This document shows, one piece after another, positions 22,219 to 33,008 of a stretch of DNA of 64,000 bases (the first letter of the stretch is position 1; every line of letters begins with the position of its first letter). Location of the stretch: assembly GCA_024707385.1 (NCBI GenBank), contig JANPZW010000012.1:1-64000 (forward strand). Reading direction: 5' to 3'. Position numbers and translations under genes: made by a program. The stretch is from Cellvibrionaceae bacterium. GTDB lineage: Bacteria; Pseudomonadota; Gammaproteobacteria; Pseudomonadales; Cellvibrionaceae. The notes under the pieces are model-generated. The model saw only the letters and a list, made by a program, of their open reading frames with translations. It made no database searches and had not been told where the DNA came from.

Positions 22219-23265
22219 ATGATTGAACCGGACGAACTTGCCGCTGGCCGTCTGATTGACAGCGTCGCCAAACCTCGCGAAGACATGCAGGACCGCGCCA
22301 TTCGTCCCAAGACTCTGCGCGATTACATCGGCCAGCCGGTGGTGCGTGAGCAGATGGAAATTTTCATCGGTGCGGCGAAAAAACGCGGTGAGCCCCTCGA
22401 CCACACCTTGGTATTCGGCCCTCCCGGACTCGGCAAAACCACGCTCGCGAATATCATCGCGACGGAAATGAACGCCGATCTGAAAACCACTTCCGGTCCG
22501 GTATTGGAAAAAGCCGGAGATCTCGCGGCGTTAATGACGAATCTCGAACCGGGCGACGTGTTGTTTATCGACGAAATCCATCGTCTCAGTCCGGTGGTGG
22601 AGGAAATCCTCTATCCGGCGATGGAGGATTATCAGCTCGACATCATGATTGGCGAGGGCCCCGCCGCGCGCTCGATTAAACTCGATCTGCCGCCGTTTAC
22701 GTTGGTGGGCGCAACCACCAGAGCGGGCCTGCTGACATCGCCATTGCGCGATCGCTTCGGCATAGTGCAGCGTCTTGAATTTTATAATGTGGCCGACCTC
22801 ACCCAGATCGTTATGCGCTCTGCGCAACTTCTCGGGGTGCAGCTGGATGCCGCCGGCGCGGAGGAGGTTGCCAAGCGCTCGCGCGGCACCCCGCGTATCG
22901 CCAACCGCCTGCTGCGGCGAGTGCGCGATTACGCCGAGATTAAAAGCGGTGGCGTGGTGAGCGCGGCTGTGGCGGATGCGGCGCTGAATATGTTGAACGT
23001 CGATGCGCGGGGCTTCGATCATATGGATCGAAGGTTGTTGCTGGCGCTGATGGAAAAATTCGGCGGTGGTCCGGTGGGGGTGGAAAGCCTTGCCGCGGCG
23101 ATCAGCGAGGAGCGCGACACTATTGAGGACGTGCTCGAGCCCTACCTGATTCAGCAGGGTTACATGATGCGCACCGCCCGCGGGCGGGTGGCGACACAAT
23201 CCGCTTATGATCATTTCGGCCTCGCCTCTACGCGCATCGGTCAGACGGATCTTCCAGGCTTCTGA
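22219..23265 (+). CDS. ruvB: Holliday junction DNA helicase RuvB
   Basis: 348 aa. AAA+ ATPase motor of branch migration. Walker [10 protein letters not shown], Walker [10 protein letters not shown], sensor 1 VGATTRAG, arginine finger region LRDRFG, and C-terminal winged helix. The ATG at 22219 ([15 protein letters not shown]) is preferred over a TTG two codons upstream. Third gene of ruvCAB. Confidence 0.97.
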   Translation: MIEPDELAAGRLIDSVAKPREDMQDRAIRPKTLRDYIGQPVVREQMEIFIGAAKKRGEPLDHTLVFGPPGLGKTTLANIIATEMNADLKTTSGPVLEKAGDLAALMTNLEPGDVLFIDEIHRLSPVVEEILYPAMEDYQLDIMIGEGPAARSIKLDLPPFTLVGATTRAGLLTSPLRDRFGIVQRLEFYNVADLTQIVMRSAQLLGVQLDAAGAEEVAKRSRGTPRIANRLLRRVRDYAEIKSGGVVSAAVADAALNMLNVDARGFDHMDRRLLLALMEKFGGGPVGVESLAAAISEERDTIEDVLEPYLIQQGYMMRTARGRVATQSAYDHFGLASTRIGQTDLPGF

Positions 23266-23601
23266 AAATATTTTGTGCGCTCTATAGCAGGACGAATTCG
23301 AAACCTATAGAATTTTGCGCCTCGAACTACTCATCTCTCGCGGAAGTCTGTCCGCAACTCTGTGTTATGGAACTCCCTTTCTATATGATGCTCCAACATG
23401 CGTTTTGTCGGCGCGGCTGTGTCTTTTTGCAGGGTTCGCAGGTTGGCTTATGACGCTTTCGCTCCGCGCCGCTCTTCCGCACAACTCACCAACCGTGCAG
23501 ATGCATGTCATGTTATCTGCGGTTTGTTTGGCTGGCGGGATCTATGCTTTTGCGTGCTCTGTGCGTCCGTCATCAACAAGAACGAATAAGGAACGGCTTT
23601 G
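23266..23601 (+). other. ruvB-tolQ intergenic region lacking ybgC
   Basis: 336 bp. In related bacteria the acyl-CoA thioesterase gene ybgC often lies here; no YbgC motif is present in any frame. A TTG-initiated 95-codon frame (23315-23602) is hydrophobic and Cys-rich but has no recognisable family and no clear ribosome-binding site, so it is not called. The region probably carries the tol promoter; TATAGAAT near 23305-23315 is -10-like. Confidence 0.5.
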
Positions 23602-24291
23602 ATGAACCAGGCTGAAACTCTTTCCATTTGGCATCTGATTACGGAAGCCAGTCTGCTTGTACAGCTGGTGATGGCACTATTAATGCTGGCCTCCGTCGTC
23701 TCCTGGTACATGATCGTCCAGCGCGGTATTTATCAAGCCCGCGCGAAACAGGCCATGGTGAATTTCGAACGTCAGTTCTGGTCCGGCGTCGATCTGTCGC
23801 AACTCTACCGACAAGGTAATGGCAATGCTGGTCGAGGTGCCGCTGAGGGTGTGGAAAATATTTTCCGTGCCGGCTTCAAAGAATTTTCCCGCCTGCGTCA
23901 GCAGGCTGGCACCGACAAGGATGCCATTATGGAAGGCACCCAACGAGCGATGCGTGTCGCGCTTGCGCGGGAAGAGGAAAAGCTGGAAGAAAATCTGCCA
24001 TTTCTTGCGAGTGTCGCATCGGTTAGTCCATACATAGGTTTGTTCGGAACCGTGTGGGGGATCATGAATTCTTTCCGCGGTCTCGCCAACGTCCATCAGG
24101 CTACGCTGGCGACAGTCGCGCCGGGTATTTCTGAAGCGCTTGTTGCAACGGCTATGGGTTTGTTTGCCGCAATCCCAGCCGTGCTTGCTTATAACCGGTT
24201 CTCCGCTCGGGCTGAACAATTGAAAGCGAACTATCACACCTTTGCGGAAGAATTTTCCGCCGTGCTGCACCGTCAGGTTCACGGCGGCTAG
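23602..24291 (+). CDS. tolQ: Tol-Pal system proton channel subunit TolQ
   Basis: 229 aa. MotA/TolQ/ExbB inner-membrane protein with three membrane helices (about 18-38, 135-158, 170-192); signatures FLASVASVSPYIGLFGTVWG and ISEALVATAMGLFAAIPAV. With TolR it uses proton-motive force to energise TolA during outer-membrane constriction. ATG 23602 preferred over TTG 23599. First gene of tolQRAB-pal-cpoB. Confidence 0.96.
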   Translation: MNQAETLSIWHLITEASLLVQLVMALLMLASVVSWYMIVQRGIYQARAKQAMVNFERQFWSGVDLSQLYRQGNGNAGRGAAEGVENIFRAGFKEFSRLRQQAGTDKDAIMEGTQRAMRVALAREEEKLEENLPFLASVASVSPYIGLFGTVWGIMNSFRGLANVHQATLATVAPGISEALVATAMGLFAAIPAVLAYNRFSARAEQLKANYHTFAEEFSAVLHRQVHGG

Positions 24292-24299
24292 GCGGGTAT

Positions 24300-24722
24300 A
24301 TGGCGAATCCCAACAAACGCAAACCCATGGCGGAAATTAACGTCGTTCCTTATATCGACGTGATGCTGGTGTTGTTGGTGGTATTTATGGTGACCGCTCC
24401 GCTGCTGATGCAGGGCGTAAAAGTGGATCTGCCCCAGGCGCCGTCTACACCTATCGATAACAAGGAAGATGAACCATTGATTGTCTCCGTCAAAACTGAC
24501 GGAACCTATTATTTGAATCTTGGACAGAACCAGCAAAGTCCCAAACCGCTGAAAGAGATCACGGATACGGTGGCAAAAATTCTGCGGCAAAAGCCTGCCA
24601 CGCCGGTGTTGGTATGGGGCGACACCGCAGTTCCCTATGGGGTGGTCGTAGCACTTATGACTGAGCTGCAGTCGGCCGGTGCGCCTTCGGTCGGTCTGGT
24701 GACAGATCCGCCGAAAATTTGA
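24300..24722 (+). CDS. tolR: Tol-Pal system protein TolR
   Basis: 140 aa. ExbD/TolR family: short cytoplasmic N terminus, one membrane helix with the essential aspartate in INVVPYIDVMLVLLVVFMV, and a periplasmic peptidoglycan-binding domain. Starts 8 bp after tolQ. Confidence 0.96.
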   Translation: MANPNKRKPMAEINVVPYIDVMLVLLVVFMVTAPLLMQGVKVDLPQAPSTPIDNKEDEPLIVSVKTDGTYYLNLGQNQQSPKPLKEITDTVAKILRQKPATPVLVWGDTAVPYGVVVALMTELQSAGAPSVGLVTDPPKI

Positions 24723-24730
24723 ATTGGGCG

Positions 24731-25529
24731 ATGATTTCCATTTTTGAAAAAAATGTCGTGCCCGCACTCATCAGTGTCGGACTGCATGGAGCGCTCGCGG
24801 CTTTTTTATTTTTCGGTTTTGCACCGTCGCCGACTCCACAGCAGGTGAAAATTCCGAATTACGTGCAGGCGAAATTGGTCAAGCTCGAAGATCAGACAAA
24901 AAGCCAAAAGCAGGCGGAGAAACCCCAGGTGGTGGATCTGACCCAGAAGCGCAAGGAGCAGGAGCGGCTGGAGCAACAGAGAAAGCAGCAGGAACTGAAG
25001 CGTAAGCAGGAGCAGGAGAAAAAAAGCGGAAGCTGAAAGAAAGAAAAAAGAACAGGAAAAAAAGGTTCAAGAGGAGGCCGCTCGCAAGGCCAAAGCGGAA
25101 GCTGAGCGCAAAGCAAAAGTGGAAGCCGAAAAAAAGCAGCAGGAGCAGCAGCGCAAACAGCGTGAGCAGCAAGCGTTTGAAGCAGCGCTGGCGCAGGAGC
25201 AGGCGAGCCTGGAAGAGCAGTCTTATGCGGTGACGGCGCAAAGTTATATGAGCGCTATAGCTCAGCGGGTGAGTAGCAAGTGGAGTCGGCCCGCGTCTGC
25301 ACGCAACGGCATGCAATGTCTGTTATTGATTAAGCTCGTGCCCACGGGCCGAGTAGTGAGTGTTGACGTACTGAAAGGAAGTGGCAATTCGGCGTTTGAT
25401 TTGTCAGCCGTGCAGGCTGTAAAAAGCGTCGAACAATTCGACGAAATAAAAGATATGCCGCGAGAGGTCTTTGAGCGCCACTATCGCGAATTTGAATTTC
25501 TTTTCAATCCGCAGGATTTGAGACAGTGA
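24731..25529 (+). CDS. tolA: Tol-Pal system protein TolA, frame broken at an A7 run
   Basis: Links the TolQR motor to TolB/Pal across the periplasm. N-terminal membrane helix ([19 protein letters not shown]); long Lys/Glu/Gln/Ala-rich helical domain II; C-terminal domain III with [17 protein letters not shown] and [17 protein letters not shown]. As given, the frame stops at 25036, just after AAAAAAA at 25019-25025. Dropping one A restores [14 protein letters not shown] and an intact protein of about 265 aa. A sequencing indel is likeliest; a real mutation or slippage cannot be excluded. ATG 24731 is chosen over an in-frame TTG at 24719. The end overlaps the tolB start. Confidence 0.85.
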
Positions 25530-26806
25530 AATATAGTTGGATTTTTTTATTCATATTAAGTCTGTTCGCCACGCCTGTAATGGCGCGGCTGACAATTGAG
25601 ATCACCTCCGGTGTGGACAATCCGACTCCTATTGCGGTGGTGCCGTTCGCTGGTAGTTTGGGTCTGTCCGAAGATATTCAGGACATAGTGTCAGCCGATC
25701 TTTTGCGCAGCGGATTTTTCCGTCCGATTCCCAAGACCGACATGCTGTCCATGCCGAAAGCCGAGGCGGAAGTTTTTTATCGCGATTGGCGTATGTTGGG
25801 TGCCTCCTATCTTGTGGTCGGCCAGATGACAAATATGGGGGGCCGCTACCAATTGCAATTTGAACTCTACGATGTAATTTCCCAGCGCAAGATTTTTCAA
25901 AAGCAGGTGGCTGGTACCGACAGCCAATTGCGCGATATAGCCCATGCGGTCAGCGATGCCGTATATGAAGCCATTACCGGAATCCGCGGAGCTTTCAGCA
26001 CCAAAATTCTCTATGTCGAAGATTTGAAGCAAGCTGGTGCCGGTCGCTATAGGCTCGTGTACGCGGATGCCGACGGCGCTCGCGATCGGGTGTTGTTCTC
26101 TTCAAGCGAGCCGCTGTTATCCCCTGCCTGGTCAAACGATATGAGTAAGGTTGCGTACGTCTCCTTTGAGACATCGCGCCCGGCGATTTTTATTCAGGAG
26201 CTCGCCACCGGCAAGCGCACACAGATGACCAATTTCCAGGGGCTGAACGGCGCGCCGGCATGGTCTCCTGATGATCAGTCACTGGCGCTTGTGCTGTCGA
26301 AGGATGGCAATCCGGAAATCTACACATTGGAAATCGCGACGAAGAAATTGCGTCGGGTTACAGATCATTTTGCAATTGATACCGAACCCAATTGGACAGC
26401 TGACGGACGGTCGCTGATTTTTACCTCGAATCGTGGCGGCAGTCCGCAAATTTATCAGGTAAGTCTCGCCACCGGGCGAGTTGAGAGGCTTACTTTTGAG
26501 GGTGACTACAATGCGCGCCCGCGCTTGTCACCCGATGGCAAAACTATAATCATGGTTCATCGAAGAGATGGCATTTTCCATATCACGTCGCAGGATGTGA
26601 AAACTGGTAACATGCGCATCCTGACGGAAACCTGGTTGGATGAATCACCGAGCATCGCGCCAAACGGAGCTATGTTACTATATGCAACGCAACACCAGAA
26701 TAAAGGTGTTTTGGCCGCGGTCTCCATGGATGCTGGTGTTAAGTTTCGTTTACCGTCGAAACAGGGTGATGTACGGGAGCCGGCCTGGTCCCCGTTTTCT
26801 AAATAA
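25526..26806 (+). CDS. tolB: Tol-Pal system beta-propeller protein TolB
   Basis: 426 aa periplasmic protein. Signal peptide 1-20 ending PVMA; N-terminal domain with [13 protein letters not shown]; six-bladed propeller with repeated [42 protein letters not shown] and [11 protein letters not shown] blades. It binds Pal and the TolA C terminus. GTG start overlaps the tolA stop. Confidence 0.96.
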   Translation: MKYSWIFLFILSLFATPVMARLTIEITSGVDNPTPIAVVPFAGSLGLSEDIQDIVSADLLRSGFFRPIPKTDMLSMPKAEAEVFYRDWRMLGASYLVVGQMTNMGGRYQLQFELYDVISQRKIFQKQVAGTDSQLRDIAHAVSDAVYEAITGIRGAFSTKILYVEDLKQAGAGRYRLVYADADGARDRVLFSSSEPLLSPAWSNDMSKVAYVSFETSRPAIFIQELATGKRTQMTNFQGLNGAPAWSPDDQSLALVLSKDGNPEIYTLEIATKKLRRVTDHFAIDTEPNWTADGRSLIFTSNRGGSPQIYQVSLATGRVERLTFEGDYNARPRLSPDGKTIIMVHRRDGIFHITSQDVKTGNMRILTETWLDESPSIAPNGAMLLYATQHQNKGVLAAVSMDAGVKFRLPSKQGDVREPAWSPFSK

Positions 26807-26853
26807 TGCTTTTGGGTTTACTTTATTTCATGCTCACTTGGGAGTGTAAGAAA

Positions 26854-27351
26854 ATGTTGAAGTCAATTAAGTCGTTTGCAATTTTGGCCGTGGTAATGGG
26901 ATTGATGGTCGGTTGCTCCAGCAACAAGCCTGCTGAAGATCCGAATGCTGCTAACGCCGCCGGTACTGGTGCTGGTGTAACCCAAAGCACCGTTGACGTG
27001 GACAACGATCTGTCTGCTGTTGCAGGCCTTGCCACTGTTTTCTATTTCGAATTTGACTCAGCCGTGCTGTTGCCGGAAGGTCGCGCGGCTCTGATCGGTC
27101 ACGCTGAATTCCTGCGCAACGCTTCCAAATCAGTACGTTTGGAAGGTCACGCTGATGAGCGCGGTACTCGTGAATACAACATGGCGCTGGGCGAGCGTCG
27201 CGCCAATGCCGTGCGTGATTTCCTCGTTCTGCAAGGTGTAAGCAGCTCCAAAATCGAAACCGTCAGCTACGGTGAAGAGCGTCCGGCAGTTTCTGGTAGC
27301 GGTGAAAGCAGCTATTCCAAAAACCGTCGCGTAGAACTGAGCTACCAATAA
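26854..27351 (+). CDS. pal: Peptidoglycan-associated lipoprotein Pal
   Basis: 165 aa. Lipoprotein signal with lipobox LMVGC near residue 20-25; Ala/Asn-rich linker; OmpA-like peptidoglycan-binding domain with FEFDSAVLLPEGR, EGHADERGTREYN, LGERRANAV and YGEERP. Anchored in the outer membrane, where it tethers to peptidoglycan and binds TolB. ATG 26854 follows GGAGTGTAAG; an upstream extension to 26806 lacks a signal and is rejected. Confidence 0.97.
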   Translation: MLKSIKSFAILAVVMGLMVGCSSNKPAEDPNAANAAGTGAGVTQSTVDVDNDLSAVAGLATVFYFEFDSAVLLPEGRAALIGHAEFLRNASKSVRLEGHADERGTREYNMALGERRANAVRDFLVLQGVSSSKIETVSYGEERPAVSGSGESSYSKNRRVELSYQ

Positions 27352-27360
27352 TTCTCTGAA

Positions 27361-28125
27361 ATGTTGAAACACATTTCCGCCGCTGTCTGTTTGATAGCGG
27401 CGTCTTGTGCAAACGCACAGGTTCAGATTATCGAATCCCAGCCGATTGGCGGGCGGTCATCTGCGCCTGCGCGCTCCGCACCAGCTCCCGATGCCGCTGT
27501 GCTGACGGAAGTCTATAACCAACTCCAAATGTTGCAGCAGGAAGTTCTCGAATTGCGCGGTCTTGTTGAGCAGCAGACGTTTGAAATACGTCAGCTCAAG
27601 CAACAAAGACTGGATGATTATATGGATCTCGACCGGCGTCTCTCGCAATTGGCGACAAGTCCGGCCGGTTCCCGTACCACGGCTCCGCCAATCGGCGCCG
27701 CAGCCGATGTTTCGCCCCCCGCTGCCTCTGCAGAAACCGATGGTGCCGCTCCCGCAGATGAGCTTTCGGCTTACCGGACTGCGATCGATCTCGTGCTGAA
27801 ACAGCGGGATCTTGATGCGGGTGCGGATGCACTACAACGTTATGTCAAAGATTTTCCCAGCGGTCATTATTCCGGCAATGCCTATTATTGGCTCGGTCAG
27901 ATTTATCTGCAGAAAAATGACCAGGAGCAGTCCAAGAGTTGGTTTGAGCGTATGGTGAGTCAATATCCGACGCATCAAAAAGCTCCGGAAGCTAAATTCA
28001 AATTGGCTCGTATATATCACGCCGAAGGTAAATCCGAGCAGGCGAAAAAATTAATGCAGGAGGTCGCCAAAACCGACTCTACTGCTGCCGACCTAGCCAA
28101 GGATTTTCTGCAACAGAATTTCTAA
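27361..28125 (+). CDS. cpoB: Cell-division coordinator CpoB (YbgF)
   Basis: 254 aa. Signal peptide 1-19 (SCANA); trimerising coiled coil (about 45-95, LQMLQQEVLELRGLVEQQ); TPR region at the C terminus (about 130-250) with AYYWLGQIYLQKND and APEAKFKLARIYHAEG. Coordinates PBP1B peptidoglycan synthesis with Tol-driven outer-membrane constriction. Last gene of the tol operon, 9 bp after pal. Confidence 0.94.
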   Translation: MLKHISAAVCLIAASCANAQVQIIESQPIGGRSSAPARSAPAPDAAVLTEVYNQLQMLQQEVLELRGLVEQQTFEIRQLKQQRLDDYMDLDRRLSQLATSPAGSRTTAPPIGAAADVSPPAASAETDGAAPADELSAYRTAIDLVLKQRDLDAGADALQRYVKDFPSGHYSGNAYYWLGQIYLQKNDQEQSKSWFERMVSQYPTHQKAPEAKFKLARIYHAEGKSEQAKKLMQEVAKTDSTAADLAKDFLQQNF

Positions 28126-28194
28126 ACCGGTGTTTTGATGATCTGTGCTAATCAGCGCCGCAGATCATTAATCCTGCCTCGGTTTTCTTTTTAA
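28124..28194 (+). terminator. Compound hairpin after cpoB, probable tol operon terminator
   Basis: ATGATCTG (28138-28145) pairs with CAGATCAT (28161-28168), and an outer AAACCG (28124-28129) can pair with CGGTTT (28180-28185), followed by TCTTTTTAA. Its position fits the end of tolQRAB-pal-cpoB. Confidence 0.5.
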
Positions 28195-28438
28195 GCATTT
28201 CTCTGTCCGATATGCATCGGAATATTCGCGGCGTTTCGGTAATTTTTGCCGACGCGTGAAAAAAATACTTTGTCCTCCTCTCAATATATTTGTGTACCCG
28301 TGCCCGAGATTGCCATTCGTCTTAATCCACTGCGTTAAATCAAATTTCTAGAAGTTGGCATGAGATACGCTAGACTTGGTTCTAAGAAGCCCCTCCCTGA
28401 CAACATTAAAAACGAAAACCATTGGTGGTGAATGTTTT
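28195..28438 (+). other. Intergenic region upstream of the glycogen cluster
   Basis: The rest of the 313-bp gap between cpoB and malQ. It is AT-rich and presumably carries the glycogen-operon promoter, but no pair of boxes with acceptable spacing was found. A GGTGG ribosome-binding-like sequence precedes the malQ ATG at 28439. Confidence 0.4.
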
Positions 28439-30559
28439 ATGGACAACTTAGATAAGTTGTTTTACTGGCGTGGTATTGCTGACGAATACTACAACTACCG
28501 GGGCGAGAGAGTTGCTGTGTCACTGGAGAATCGTCGACATCTGCTTAACGCGATGGGTGTTAACACCGATTCTCCGGAAGCGATTGCGGAGCAAGCGTAC
28601 ACTCTCGATATCGAGCCCTGGCGCAACTGGTTTCCCCCGCTGTTGATGACCGATGCGGGCGAGTTTGCCCATTTCGCGATCAATCTCGCACCGGGCGATC
28701 TGCAGGCTAAGTTCTATTACGAGATTTTTCTGGAATCTGGCGGCGCGCGCAGCGGAGAGTTTATTCCCGCCAGCTGTGCAGAGGTGGGTGACTACCTTTA
28801 TGAGGGCATTCGTTATTCTCGACGCGCTATTGAGGTGCACGAGATTCCGATTGGCTACCATCGTTTACGCGTTACCCAGGTGGAAGATGCCAGTCGGACC
28901 ATGGAAACCCAATTCGTGGTGGTGCCGGCTCAGGCGCACACCCCTGAGTGGGTGGTGCAGGGCAAGCGACCCTGGGGAATCATTGTGCAGCTGTACACCT
29001 TGCGTTCCGCGCGCAACTGGGGAATCGGTGACTTCAGTGACCTGAAATTGCTCATCACCGAGGCAGCCGATGCCGGCGCCGATATGATCGGTCTTAATCC
29101 TCTGCACGGCTCTTCGCTGCCCGATCGAAAATCACTGCAGTCCCTACAGTCCCTCCGATCGACGCTTCCTCAACCCTCTTTACATAGATCCGGAAATCGA
29201 ACCGGAATATGTAAAGAATACGGCGGATATTCTGCCGGTCCTGGTGCGCTTGCGCGCACAGGATAAAGTTGCCTACGCGGCGGTTCACAGCACGAAAATG
29301 GCCGTATTTCGCGAGATGTACGCGGTCTTCGTCGCCAAGGAATTGGAGAAAAATAGTGCTCGGGCGCAGAAGTTTCTCAAATTTGTACGTGACTCCGGCG
29401 CCGCTCTGCAGGACTTCTGTCTTTACCAGGTGTTGGCAGAGACCACCGGCCAACAGCTTGATCAAATGGATGATGCGGCAAAGCAGGATGCTGCCAATCG
29501 CTACGCTGAGCGTGTGCAATTTCATGCATATTTGCAGTGGCTGGCAGACCATCAGCTGGAACTCTGTCAGCGCCATGCGCGCGATAAGGGCATGAAACTC
29601 GGCCTGATGCGCGATCTTGCTGTGGGAGCGGACGGCGGCGGTGCGGAGGTGACCACCAACCTGGATCTCTTCTGCCGCTCGGCGGCGGTTGGTGCGCCAC
29701 CGGACCCCTTGGCGGAGAAAGGGCAGAACTGGGGTTTGCCGCCAATGGACCCTGCGGCGCTGCGCGCTTCGGGTTTTGCCCATTTCATTAACCTGTTGCG
29801 TGCCAATATGGCGCACTGCGGTGCTCTGCGTATCGACCACGCGATGGCGTTGATGCGCCTTTGGTGGTGTCCTCCCGGACAGACAGCCGACTTCGGTGCT
29901 TATATTTATTACCCTTTCCGCGAGATGCTCGGCCTGTTGAGATTGGAAAGTGTGCGCAACCGCTGTCTGGTGATTGGCGAGGATATGGGCGTGGTGCCGA
30001 CGGAATTCCGCGAGGCGCTGATGAGCTCGAATATTTTCACCAACAAGCTGTTTTATTTTGAAAAACTCCAGGACGGCCGGTTCCGCCCGGCACAGGAATA
30101 CGAACCGCGCGCTCTGGCGATGCTGACCAACCACGATGTGCCGACCATAGCCAGTTGGTGGGTGGGCTCCGATCTGCAGCTGCGCCAGCGCCTCAATCTG
30201 CTGGAAGAGGAGCGGATTATGAGGAGGTTGTCGTGCAGCGGGATATGGAGAAATTGCGCTTGTTGGAATGGTTGGAAGGCCAGGGCTTGGTGACGCGGGA
30301 CCAATTCGCGACGCTGTTGGCCGAGCCCATGCGCCACGCTTTTGCGGCGACCTTGCTGCACGGTGTGAGTCGGTGCGCCTCCCAATTGTTCGTGATCCAA
30401 CTGGAGGATCTTGAATTGCTGGAGGATCCCGTCAATGTGCCGGGAACCAGTTATCAATATCCCAATTGGCAGCGCAAATTGGCGGTGCCTCTGGAAATGC
30501 TGTTTTCGGAACAGCGGGTGCAGTCGCTGCTGCGCGCGATTGCCATGGAGCGCGGCTGA
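28439..30559 (+). pseudogene. malQ: 4-alpha-glucanotransferase (amylomaltase), three frame breaks
   Basis: Transfers maltosyl and longer glucan units between maltodextrins (GH77). Homology covers the whole length but changes frame three times. Near 29108 and 29126 one base is missing each time (family block A-L-F-A-A-R, then ENHCSPYSPSD, then FLNPLYIDPEIE). Near 30205-30214 another base is missing before DYEEVVVQRDMEKLR. With three bases restored the product would be about 707 aa, close to E. coli MalQ (694). Catalytic-region blocks LRIDHAMALMRLWW, VIGEDMGVVP and ALAMLTNHDVPTIASWW are intact. Either a decayed gene or uncorrected sequencing deletions; the good conservation favours the latter. 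Confidence 0.85.
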
Positions 30560-30709
30560 GCCCGCTCCGACAGATTAACCAATTCCGCAGAGCATCCGCA
30601 GGTGGCCATTGCCGCGGTGGGGGTGGAGCCCGGTGGCGAGTGTGTCGCCACAGCCAATGTTGCTGAAGGGTGTGCTCGGCGGTGATAAAAACTATAAGGA
30701 AACCAGATC

Positions 30710-32908
30710 GTGAAAAACGACTTGATTTTGCTGTCGTCATCTCAGCTTGAATCCCTCATCTATTCCGAATGTGACGATGTTTTTGCGCTCCTGGGCCTGC
30801 ACGAATGGGGCCCGGGCCAGTACGTTCTGCGCGCGTTTCTGCCGGGCGCCACTCGGGTGGAAGTTATAGGTGTTAAAGGCGATGCGGTCCTCGGTGAACT
30901 TGCTGCCGTGCGCGACGGTGTGTTCGCCGGTTTAATTGCTGCCGACAGCCGCTTTGCCTATCGTTTGCGAGTGCACTTTGGCGATTACGTTGAAGTGCGT
31001 GAAGACCCGTACCGTTTTGGCACCACCATCGGTGAGATGGATCTGTATCTGTTCGGCGAGGGGCGTCACGAGCGCCTGTATGACTGGCTGGGCGCTCACG
31101 TGATGGAAGTGGACGGCGTACCCGGAGTGCGTTTTGCCGTGTGGGCGCCCAATGCCCGCCGCGTGTCGGTGGTGGGGGAATTCAACTTCTGGGATGGCCG
31201 CCATCACATGATGCGCAAACACATTCCCAGCGGGGTGTGGGAGATCTTTATTCCCAATCTGGGGCCTGGCGCGCTGTATAAATTCGAGATCAAGACCCGC
31301 GACGGCCACCTGCTGCCACACAAGGCCGACCCCTTCGGATTTGCCGCGGAGCGCCCGCCGCAGACGGCATCGAAAGTTGTCGACACGCGCGGGTATGTCT
31401 GGGGAGACGGCGGATGGATGAACAACCGCGGCCACCAATCCGCGCTCGACCGGCCGATCAGCATTTACGAGGTGCATCTGGGCTCCTGGCGGCGCGATCC
31501 GCAGAATCCTCAGGAGTATCTGAGTTATCGCGAACTCGCTGAACAGCTGATTCCCTACGTGCAGAACATGGGCTTCACCCATATACAGCTGATGCCGGTG
31601 AGTGAATTCCCGTTTGATGGCTCCTGGGGTTACCAGCCGGTCGGGCTGTTTGCACCCACGTCGCGTTTCGGCAGCCCGCAGGATTTCATGCATTTTGTCG
31701 ATACCTGTCACCAGGCTGGTCTCGGCGTCCTGATCGATTGGGTGCCCGGACATTTTCCCTCCGACGGCCACGGTCTCGCCCGCTTCGATGGTACACCGCT
31801 GTATGAACACGCGGATGAGCGCCAGGGTTTCCATCCCGACTGGAACACCTATATCTACAATTACGGCCGCTGTGAAGTTGCCAATTTCCTCTTCGCCAAC
31901 GCGCTGTTTTGGCTCGAACACTACCACGTGGACGGTCTGCGCGTGGATGCGGTGGCGTCCATGTTGTACCTGGATTACAGCCGCAAACACGGCGAGTGGA
32001 TTCCCAATACCTACGGCGGGCGGGAAAACCTGGAGGCCATCGACCTGCTCAAGCGCATCAACCAGAAAGTGTATGAGCGCTTTCCGGAGATCATGATGGT
32101 CGCCGAGGAATCCACCGCTTGGCCGGGTGTGTCCCATCCGGTCCACGCCGGCGGCTTGGGCTTTGGTTATAAATGGAACATGGGCTGGATGAATGACAGT
32201 CTGCGCTACATGGCCAACGACCCTATCCATCGCCAGTACCATCACCACGATCTGACATTCAGTCTGTTGTACGCCTTCAACGAGAATTTCATTCTGCCGT
32301 TGAGCCATGACGAAGTGGTGCACGGCAAGCGCTCCCTGCTGGATAAAATGCCCGGTTCCGGCGATGAGAAATTCGCCAACCTGCGCGCTTACTACACCTT
32401 CATGTGGACGCACCCGGGTAAAAAGCTCCTGTTCATGGGAGGCGAATTTGCCCAGGGAGTGGAGTGGAATCACAACGTCAGTCTGGACTGGCATTTGCTC
32501 GACGTTCACTACCATCAGGGCGTACAGCGTCTGGTGCAGGATCTGAACCACCTCTACCGCGAATATCCGCCCCTGCACCGGCACGACTGCAATCCGCAGG
32601 GTTTTGAATGGGTGGATGCTGATGATCGCCACAACTCCGTTTTCGCGTTTCTCCGCAAGGCCGAGCATTGCGCGCCCCTGCTGATTGTGACCAATATGAC
32701 GCCGGTTCAAAGAGAGGCCTATCGCCTGGGAGTGCCGGCGGCGGGCTATTATCGCGAGCTGCTGAATACGGACGCGAAGATTTATGGCGGCGGTGATCGC
32801 GGCAATGGCGGCGGCTGCGTCGCCCAGGCGCAGGAGAGTCACGGGCGCCCCTGGTCCATCAGTCTGACCTTGCCGCCACTATCCACCCTGGTATTCATGC
32901 TTGAATAG
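30710..32908 (+). CDS. glgB: 1,4-alpha-glucan branching enzyme
   Basis: 732 aa. Creates alpha-1,6 branches in glycogen (GH13). N-terminal carbohydrate-binding modules (about 20-220); catalytic barrel with Asp413 (DGLRVDAV), Glu466 ([10 protein letters not shown]) and Asp534 ([10 protein letters not shown]), matching E. coli Asp405/Glu458/Asp526. C-terminal beta domain. GTG start with TAAGGA upstream. Second gene of the glycogen cluster, 150 bp after malQ. Confidence 0.96.
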   Translation: MKNDLILLSSSQLESLIYSECDDVFALLGLHEWGPGQYVLRAFLPGATRVEVIGVKGDAVLGELAAVRDGVFAGLIAADSRFAYRLRVHFGDYVEVREDPYRFGTTIGEMDLYLFGEGRHERLYDWLGAHVMEVDGVPGVRFAVWAPNARRVSVVGEFNFWDGRHHMMRKHIPSGVWEIFIPNLGPGALYKFEIKTRDGHLLPHKADPFGFAAERPPQTASKVVDTRGYVWGDGGWMNNRGHQSALDRPISIYEVHLGSWRRDPQNPQEYLSYRELAEQLIPYVQNMGFTHIQLMPVSEFPFDGSWGYQPVGLFAPTSRFGSPQDFMHFVDTCHQAGLGVLIDWVPGHFPSDGHGLARFDGTPLYEHADERQGFHPDWNTYIYNYGRCEVANFLFANALFWLEHYHVDGLRVDAVASMLYLDYSRKHGEWIPNTYGGRENLEAIDLLKRINQKVYERFPEIMMVAEESTAWPGVSHPVHAGGLGFGYKWNMGWMNDSLRYMANDPIHRQYHHHDLTFSLLYAFNENFILPLSHDEVVHGKRSLLDKMPGSGDEKFANLRAYYTFMWTHPGKKLLFMGGEFAQGVEWNHNVSLDWHLLDVHYHQGVQRLVQDLNHLYREYPPLHRHDCNPQGFEWVDADDRHNSVFAFLRKAEHCAPLLIVTNMTPVQREAYRLGVPAAGYYRELLNTDAKIYGGGDRGNGGGCVAQAQESHGRPWSISLTLPPLSTLVFMLE

Positions 32909-33008
32909 ACGGTGTTTCGTCGAAGTTTTTTCTGGCGCCGCGCCGTCTCCGCCGTTGCAGCGGGGGGCGGCCGCAGTGCAGTCTGATGAGGTTTTAATTG
33001 GCGACATT

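Noticed and set aside
23315..23602. 95-codon TTG-started frame upstream of tolQ
   Set aside because: Weak start, no family, and it ends only at the tolQ start; more likely promoter-region sequence.
30932..32842. 636-codon frame opposite glgB
   Set aside because: Mirror frame of a GC-rich real gene; no start context, no family, and glgB is intact on the other strand.
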